Notes under the pieces: model-generated
Seen by the model: the letters and a program-made list of their open reading frames with translations, nothing else
Told to the model about the DNA's origin: nothing
Database searches by the model: none
Assembly (NCBI GenBank): GCA_946480845.1
Contig: CAMLLJ010000001.1
Location: 1 to 50,192 of the forward strand
Length of the DNA stretch: 50,192 nt
DNA from: an uncultured Gemmatimonadota bacterium
GTDB taxonomy: Bacteria > Gemmatimonadota > Gemmatimonadetes > Gemmatimonadales > GWC2-71-9
Reading direction: 5' to 3'
Shown here: one piece after another, positions 43,465-50,192 of the stretch
How positions within the stretch are numbered: the first letter of the stretch is position 1
Layout: the number at the start of each line of letters is the position of its first letter
Made by a program: the position numbers and the translations under genes

Positions 43465-44247
43465 GTGCACTTCACCTGCGCAGCCCGGACCGACGTCGGC
43501 ATCGTCCGATCCGGCAACGAAGACAACTACCTCATGCTGTCCGACCGCGGCATCTTCATCGTGGCGGACGGCATGGGGGGGCATGCCGCCGGTGAAGTCG
43601 CGAGCGAGATGGCGGTGCGCATCATCTCCAGCACGCTGGGCTCGCTGCGGGGCCAGTCCGACGAGCAGGTCGGCGAGAAGATGCGCGAGGCGATCCGCGC
43701 GGCGAACGAGGCCATCTTCAGCCGCACCCTCGCCGAGCACGACAAGCGCGGGATGGGCACCACCGTCACCGTGCTGGCGCTCCTGCCCAACCGCTACCTG
43801 ATCGGCCAGGTGGGCGACAGCCGGGCCTACCTGCTCCGCAACAACCAGATGCTCCAGCTCACCAAGGACCATTCCTACGTCCAGGAACAGGTCGACGCCG
43901 GGCTGCTCACTCCCGAGCAGGCGCGGGTGCACCCGTACAGCAACGTGATCACGCGCTGCGTGGGCGCGGGCATGGAGGTGACGCCCGACGTCTATTTCGG
44001 CAACCTGCTGAGCGGGGACCTCGTCCTGCTCGCCTCGGATGGCCTGACCGGGATGCTCGAGGACGAGCACCTGACCCGCATCCTCCAGTCCGAGGGCGGG
44101 CCGCAGAAGTGGGTGGACAAGATGATCGCCGAGGCCAACCGGCGTGGCGGCCTCGACAACATCACGGCGATCGTGGTGAAGATCGAATCGGCCGCCGCCA
44201 CCGGCGAGCACCCGGCCGTCACCGGGGGGGCCGCGAGCGCCCGCTGA
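43465..44247 (+). CDS. PP2C-type Ser/Thr protein phosphatase
   Basis: 260 residues from GTG 43465. PPM metal-binding motifs are all present: R-S-G-N-E-D-N-Y-L, I-V-A-D-G-M-G-G-H, G-T-T-V-T-V-L, V-G-D-S-R-A-Y, L-A-S-D-G-L-T-G and G-L-D-N-I-T-A-I-V-V. It should be an active Mg/Mn phosphatase. A Ser/Ala/Gly-rich tail follows. Pairs with the FHA protein just upstream and would oppose a Ser/Thr kinase such as the one at 3280. Confidence 0.94.
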   Translation: MHFTCAARTDVGIVRSGNEDNYLMLSDRGIFIVADGMGGHAAGEVASEMAVRIISSTLGSLRGQSDEQVGEKMREAIRAANEAIFSRTLAEHDKRGMGTTVTVLALLPNRYLIGQVGDSRAYLLRNNQMLQLTKDHSYVQEQVDAGLLTPEQARVHPYSNVITRCVGAGMEVTPDVYFGNLLSGDLVLLASDGLTGMLEDEHLTRILQSEGGPQKWVDKMIAEANRRGGLDNITAIVVKIESAAATGEHPAVTGGAASAR

Positions 44248-44260
44248 AGGGTCCGCACTC

Positions 44261-44289
44261 TTGACGCGCCGCCCGGCCCGCCGTATGTG
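44261..44289 (+). promoter_or_regulatory. Possible promoter of the TonB-receptor gene
   Basis: TTGACG (44261-44266, five of six -35 matches), 17-bp spacer and TATGTG (44284-44289), about 28 bases before the ATG. The -10 match is weak. Confidence 0.45.
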
Positions 44290-44316
44290 GGAGTAGCTCC
44301 CACGCCGAGGCCGACC

Positions 44317-47088
44317 ATGCGACGTCCTGTCCGTCTGGTTCTTTCCGCCATCCTTCCCGTCATCCTCGCCCTTCCGCTCGCCGCCCAGTCCGGGTCGGTG
44401 CAGGGCCGCGTCGCCACCACGGCAGGCGCTGCGCTCGACGGGGCCGCGGTCACCGTGGACGGCACCGCCATCCGTGCCACGACCGACGGCAGCGGCGACT
44501 ACGTGCTGCGCGGTGTGCCGCCCGGCACCCGCACCATCCGGGTGCGCCTGATCGGCTACACGGCGGCCAGCGCACGGGTGGACGTGGCGCCGGGCGGGAC
44601 GGCGAGCCACGACTTCTCCCTGGCCCGGGCCCCGGTCCAGCTCGCGCCGATCAATGTCGTGCTCGGGTCGCGCGGGCGGCACACCGCCGCGGACGAGCTG
44701 GCGGTGCCGGTGGACGTCTATACGGCCGAGGTGATCGCGCGGCAGGGCTCGACGGAGACGAGCCAGATCCTCCAGTCGCTCTCGCCCTCGGTCAACTTCC
44801 CGCGCCAGAGCGTCACCGACGCGAACGACGTGGTCCGGCCCTTCACGCTGCGCGGGCTGAGCCCCGACCACACCCTGGTGATGATCAACGGCTGGCGCCG
44901 GCACCAGACGGCGCTGATGAACAACTTCGCCTACGGCATGGGCGCCGGCTCGAGCGGCGTCGACCTCAACGCCATTCCCGCCGGCGCCATCGACCGGATC
45001 GAGGTGCTGCGCGACGGCGCGTCCGCGCAGTACGGGTCGGATGCCATCGCCGGCGTCGTCAACCTGGTGCTCAAGGAAGGGGCGTTCACGCCGTTCCTGA
45101 ACGCCGAAGCGGGGCGGTACGTCACCCGCATCTTCCCGGACGACGGCAATGCGATCGACGTGAATGGCGGCGTCGGGCTCGGCTTCGGCCGCGGCTCGCT
45201 CGGGCTGTTCGCCGAATACCGCCATCGGGAGCCGACCAACCGCGCCTTCGCCGACCCCTTCGAGAACAGCATCACCGGCATCGAGGACGAGATCGACGAG
45301 GACGGCCAGGTCATCACCAAGAACAACCCCGTGGAGCAGCCCAATCACCACTGGGGCGACGGCCTGTCGAAGGACCTGATGACGATGGCCAACTTCCGCA
45401 TGGCGCTCAACGACGCGGGCACCGGGGAGGTGTATGCCTTCGGCGGATTCGCGACGCGGCAGGGCACCGGCCAGGGGTACCGCCGGTATGCGGAGGGAGA
45501 TGCGAACTGGCTGGAGATCTACCCGCTCGGCTTCCTGCCGACGTTCGACCCTGACGTCAAGGACTATTCCGCGGCCGGCGGGTTCCGCGGCGCGGCGGGA
45601 GGCACGTCGTTCGACTTCGGGGCGTCGTTCGGCAGGAACACCTTCGACTACGACCTCACCAACACGCTGAACGCCTCGCTTGGGCCCTGCCTCGATGTCG
45701 CCTGTGCGCCCGGCGTCGACGGCATCCTGGGCAATGCGGACGACCCCGGCATTCCCAACCAGACTTCCTTTGATGCCGGCCGCGTCGAGCGCGACGAGTT
45801 CATCCTTGGCGCCAACGCGGCCCGGGAGCTGGACATCGGCCTGCAGGCGCCGATCAACGTCGCCGTGGGCGCCGCGTTCCGGCGCGAGCGCTACGCGATC
45901 ACGGCGGGGGAGCTGGCGTCCTACGTGTACGGCGGGAGCCCCAGCCAGAACGGTGGCGAGACCACGGCCGGGTCGCAGGTCTTCCCGGGCTTCAGCCCGT
46001 CCGACGAGACCGACGAGGACCGCACCAACGTCGGAGTGTATGCGGATATCGAGGCGTACCCGGTGCCGAGCCTCCTGGTCAATGTCGCCGGGCGCTTCGA
46101 GAACTACAGCGACTTCGGCGAGCGCCTCACCGGCAAGCTCGCGCTCCGGCTGCAGCCGTCGCGGCGGGTGACCCTCCGCGCCGCGGGCAGCACCGGGTTC
46201 CGCGCGCCCGGCCTGAGCCAGAGCCACTTCAGCAAGATCAACACGAACTTCATCTTCGACGAGGACCTGGGCCGGCCGGTGCCGGTGCAGGTGGGCAATT
46301 TCCCGGTCGACCACCCCGCCGCCCAGCTCCTCGGGGCCGTGCCGCTCAAGGACGAGACGTCGGTGAGCCTGAGCGCCGGGTTTGCGCTGACACCGGTGGA
46401 CAACGTCACGCTCACGGCGGACTACTTCAACATCCGGATTGACGACCGGATCCTCCTCGGCGCCACCTTCGACGACCCGGTGACGCTGGGTATCCTGGCC
46501 GGCGGCGGGTTCTCGGACGTGGGCGGGGTCCAGTACTTCACCAACGGCCTCGACACCCGCACGCAGGGCGTGGACTTCACGGCAGCCATCCGCTTCCCGG
46601 CCGGGAACGGGATGCTCGATCTCCTCGGCAGCGCCAACTACACGCAGAACCGCATTCTCAGGGTCGACCCGCTTCCCGCGGTTCTCGCGGGATCCGAGGA
46701 GCCCGGACTGCTGGACGTGGTCACGGAAGTGGGCATCGAGGAGGAGCGCCCGGAATGGCGGGGAACGCTGACCGCGATCTGGTCGGCCGGGCGGCTACGC
46801 ACCCTGGTGCGCGGCTCGTATTTCGGCGGTTTCGCCTCGGCCCAGCCGGGGTTCTGCGACGACTGCCGCGAGGAGTACGGCGGGAAGGGACTGGTGGACG
46901 TCGAGCTCGGCTACCGGATCCTGCCGCAGCTCGGGCTGTCGGTGGGCGCGCGGAACCTGTTCGACACCTATCCGGACCGCGCGAGCGAGCTGAACAGCTT
47001 CGGCATCTTCCCCTGGGCCGCGGCATCGCCGTTCGGGTACAACGGGCGGCTGATCTACGCGCGGACGGAGCTGCTGCTCGGGCGCTGA
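44317..47088 (+). CDS. TonB-dependent receptor
   Basis: 923 residues. Signal peptide about 1-24 (L-A-L-P-L-A-A-Q), CarboxypepD_reg-like domain about 25-108 (G-R-V-A-T-T-A-G-A ... G-D-Y-V-L-R-G-V), plug about 120-255 (T-L-R-G-L-S-P-D-H-T-L-V-M-I-N-G; I-E-V-L-R-D-G-A-S-A-Q-Y-G; I-A-G-V-V-N-L-V-L), then a barrel with Asp/Gly-rich loops. The plug resembles catecholate-siderophore or vitamin-type receptors more than SusC. ATG 44317 gives the signal peptide; the GTG at 44287 does not. Ligand unknown. Confidence 0.93.
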   Translation: MRRPVRLVLSAILPVILALPLAAQSGSVQGRVATTAGAALDGAAVTVDGTAIRATTDGSGDYVLRGVPPGTRTIRVRLIGYTAASARVDVAPGGTASHDFSLARAPVQLAPINVVLGSRGRHTAADELAVPVDVYTAEVIARQGSTETSQILQSLSPSVNFPRQSVTDANDVVRPFTLRGLSPDHTLVMINGWRRHQTALMNNFAYGMGAGSSGVDLNAIPAGAIDRIEVLRDGASAQYGSDAIAGVVNLVLKEGAFTPFLNAEAGRYVTRIFPDDGNAIDVNGGVGLGFGRGSLGLFAEYRHREPTNRAFADPFENSITGIEDEIDEDGQVITKNNPVEQPNHHWGDGLSKDLMTMANFRMALNDAGTGEVYAFGGFATRQGTGQGYRRYAEGDANWLEIYPLGFLPTFDPDVKDYSAAGGFRGAAGGTSFDFGASFGRNTFDYDLTNTLNASLGPCLDVACAPGVDGILGNADDPGIPNQTSFDAGRVERDEFILGANAARELDIGLQAPINVAVGAAFRRERYAITAGELASYVYGGSPSQNGGETTAGSQVFPGFSPSDETDEDRTNVGVYADIEAYPVPSLLVNVAGRFENYSDFGERLTGKLALRLQPSRRVTLRAAGSTGFRAPGLSQSHFSKINTNFIFDEDLGRPVPVQVGNFPVDHPAAQLLGAVPLKDETSVSLSAGFALTPVDNVTLTADYFNIRIDDRILLGATFDDPVTLGILAGGGFSDVGGVQYFTNGLDTRTQGVDFTAAIRFPAGNGMLDLLGSANYTQNRILRVDPLPAVLAGSEEPGLLDVVTEVGIEEERPEWRGTLTAIWSAGRLRTLVRGSYFGGFASAQPGFCDDCREEYGGKGLVDVELGYRILPQLGLSVGARNLFDTYPDRASELNSFGIFPWAAASPFGYNGRLIYARTELLLGR

Positions 47089-47101
47089 TCCGAAGGGGCC
47101 G

Positions 47102-48349
47102 TCAGCGGCCTGACCCGGGGCGGCCCGCCACCAGGCCGAGCACCATGTCGGGCGCCCTGGCCGGCGGCCTGGCCACGAAGACCCTGAGCCGGCGGGCGCT
47201 GCGATAGAGCTCGTCGGCCACGCGGGGCAGGCCCAGCTGCCCGGCCCGCCCCGCGTCGGTCAGGCGTTCGATCTCGCCGGCGCGCGTCACCAGCGGCAGG
47301 TCCACCGCCAGCATCGACGCCCGGGCCGGGAAGTCGATCAGCAGCTCGCCCGGTGCCAGGCCGCACTCGGCGGCCACCGCGTCCTCCACCTCCTCCAGGC
47401 GCGCCGGGTCCTCCACCCACGCCTCGCCTTCGCCCGGCACGTCGCTGGCCGGCAGGTCGAGCGCGCGCTTGAAGAGCCGCCGCTCCCTGACGGCGCGGGC
47501 GAGCGGGCTCTTCGACCGGGACACCAGCAGCTCCATGAAGGCGTCGTCGGTGAGATCGGCGATCGCCCCCTCGCTGACGATCCCTTCCCGCACCGCCACG
47601 CGCGCCGCCCGCTTGAACATGCAGGTGGCGGAGCGCACCGCGTGGTGCCAGTAGACGTTCCGGTACATCTGGTACTTGGCGAAGAGCAGCGACTCGAGGG
47701 CGCTCAGCCCCTTCTCGTGCACCCCGAGCTCGCGGCCGCCGCCGTCGGCCTCGACGATGGTGAGCGTGGACAGCAGGCGGTCCACGTCCACCGTGCCATA
47801 GGGCACCCCGCACATGTGCGCGTCCCGGCTCAGGTAGTCGATCTTGTCGAGGTCGAGCGACCCGGAGATCAGGCCCTGCAGCGGGCTCGCGCTCCGCCCC
47901 TGGATCAGCCGGCCGACCTCGGCGGGCAGCTCGGCGCCGCCGATCTCGGCGAGCCGCCGGCCCAGCTCCCCCTCGGCGAGCCGCGCCGCGCCCTGCGCCT
48001 CGTGCGACGGAAAACCCGCCTCCTCCAGCGCATGCGAGAACGGGTAGTGCCCGATGTCGTGCAGGAGTGCCGCGAGCCGGAGGCCCAGGCACTCGCGCTC
48101 GGTGACGCCGGCGAGCGCACCGCGCTCATCGAGCGCCGCGAGCGCCCGGCGGGTCAGATGATAGGCGCCGAGCGCATGCTCGAAGCGGGTGTGCGTGGCG
48201 CCGGGATAGACGAGGAAGGCGTGGCCCAGCTGGCGGATGTAGCGGAGGCGCTGGACGGCCGGCGTGTCGAGCACGAGCTGCGCGGGCCGGTCCAGGCGGA
48301 TGTTGTCCCAGAGCGGGTCCCTGATGACGTCGAGGTCGGGGAGTGCCAC
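47102..48349 (-). CDS. HD-domain phosphohydrolase (dNTPase/SAMHD1-like)
   Basis: 415 residues from GTG 48349. HD motifs: the first His in T-R-F-E-H-A-L-G, H-D in A-A-L-L-H-D-I-G-H-Y-P-F-S-H, and the later Asp in S-G-S-L-D-L-D-K-I-D-Y-L-S-R-D. The opening D-P-L-W-D-N-I-R-L is typical of the YwfO/SAMHD1 group, which removes triphosphate from dNTPs or acts on other phosphate esters. Role here unknown. It is 6 bases downstream of pckA and should share its transcript. Confidence 0.9.
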   Translation of the reverse strand: MALPDLDVIRDPLWDNIRLDRPAQLVLDTPAVQRLRYIRQLGHAFLVYPGATHTRFEHALGAYHLTRRALAALDERGALAGVTERECLGLRLAALLHDIGHYPFSHALEEAGFPSHEAQGAARLAEGELGRRLAEIGGAELPAEVGRLIQGRSASPLQGLISGSLDLDKIDYLSRDAHMCGVPYGTVDVDRLLSTLTIVEADGGGRELGVHEKGLSALESLLFAKYQMYRNVYWHHAVRSATCMFKRAARVAVREGIVSEGAIADLTDDAFMELLVSRSKSPLARAVRERRLFKRALDLPASDVPGEGEAWVEDPARLEEVEDAVAAECGLAPGELLIDFPARASMLAVDLPLVTRAGEIERLTDAGRAGQLGLPRVADELYRSARRLRVFVARPPARAPDMVLGLVAGRPGSGR

Positions 48350-48355
48350 CCCCGG

Positions 48356-49954
<1,599 letters not shown>

Positions 49955-49977
49955 AGGCTCCGGTGCGCGCAGCGCTG

Positions 49978-50192
49978 CTAAGTGGAGGCGGGCTCCAGCG
50001 CACGGCGGCGGCGCTCCTGCGCATCCACCGCGGCGATGACCGCCATGTTGACGATGTCGTCCACCCCGGAGTCGCGCTCCAGGACGTGGACCGGCGCCGC
50101 GAGGCCGACCAGGATCGGGCCGATGGCCTGTGCGCCCCCGAGCCGGCCGAGCAGCTTGTAGCAGATGTTGGCCGCGTTCAGGTCGGGAAAGA
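49978..50192 (-). CDS. maeB: C-terminal fragment of NADP-malic enzyme (MaeB), phosphotransacetylase-like domain
   Basis: The last 71 codons of a gene cut by the right window edge, ending in TAG (49978-49980). It reads [14 protein letters not shown], then [12 protein letters not shown] and [16 protein letters not shown], the signature end of the phosphotransacetylase-like regulatory domain of MaeB malic enzymes (I-G-P-I-L-x-G motif). A stand-alone phosphotransacetylase is a less likely alternative. The catalytic part lies outside the window. Confidence 0.8.
   Translation of the reverse strand, partial: FPDLNAANICYKLLGRLGGAQAIGPILVGLAAPVHVLERDSGVDDIVNMAVIAAVDAQERRRRALEPAST

Noticed and set aside
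42139..46314. 1391-codon minus-strand open frame across the FHA, PP2C and receptor genes
   Set aside because: It is antisense to three well-supported genes, has shadow-like His/Arg/Glu/Gly-rich composition and no family motif.

Overview
The window is a high-GC, gene-dense chromosomal segment of a Gram-negative-type bacterium. An outer membrane is implied by several TonB-dependent receptors, lipoproteins with lipoboxes and two lytic transglycosylases. The mix of large receptors with an N-terminal carboxypeptidase-regulatory-like domain, a Pro/Ala-linked eukaryotic-type Ser/Thr kinase, signal peptides ending in A-A-Q and very short intergenic gaps suggests Gemmatimonadota. That placement is inference from gene style, because there is no rRNA here. 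I see no insertion sequence, phage gene, CRISPR array or replication origin.

Layout. 1-5058: a 9-bp repeat array, a YdjM-like membrane protein, two beta-barrel/receptor-like proteins and a transmembrane Ser/Thr kinase. 5318-8692: a large TonB-dependent receptor, followed by a strong hairpin terminator shared with a convergent AraC-type regulator (8766-9617). 9786-13672: a tightly spaced series of M28 peptidase, class IV aminotransferase, DUF2064-type transferase and three small unknown proteins. 13975-18117: a LysM lytic transglycosylase facing a holB-moaC-lytic transglycosylase operon, separated by an unusual repeat-flanked terminator. 18439-18511: tRNA-Asn with a recognisable promoter. 18617-21260: a minus-strand operon of a beta-propeller lipoprotein, an alpha/beta hydrolase and a small membrane protein. 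21510-27172: an exported DsrE-like protein, a methyltransferase and a four-gene MacAB-like efflux/ABC operon whose membrane-fusion gene is frameshifted.

27287-33314 is the most interesting part: six overlapping genes under one promoter encode a stressosome core (RsbR, RsbS, RsbT), an ATPase-PP2C phosphatase fusion, a histidine kinase with an extra RsbT-like ATPase domain at its N-terminus, and a hybrid REC-PAS-kinase-REC protein. No sigma-B or RsbV gene follows, so the output seems to be two-component phosphotransfer.

33330-50192: a frameshifted AlkA-type glycosylase, a PLP decarboxylase, an EamA transporter, uvrA, a UPF0104-type membrane protein, an ABC exporter, a triple-FHA protein with a PP2C phosphatase, another TonB receptor, an HD phosphohydrolase, pckA, and the C-terminus of a MaeB-type malic enzyme at the right edge. 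The pckA-maeB pair sits at the C4/C3 carbon node. The FHA/PP2C pair and the kinase at 3280 could belong to one Ser/Thr phosphorylation circuit, but that is inference.

Two independent single-base frameshifts (near 23690 and 33435) may be draft-assembly errors or real lesions.
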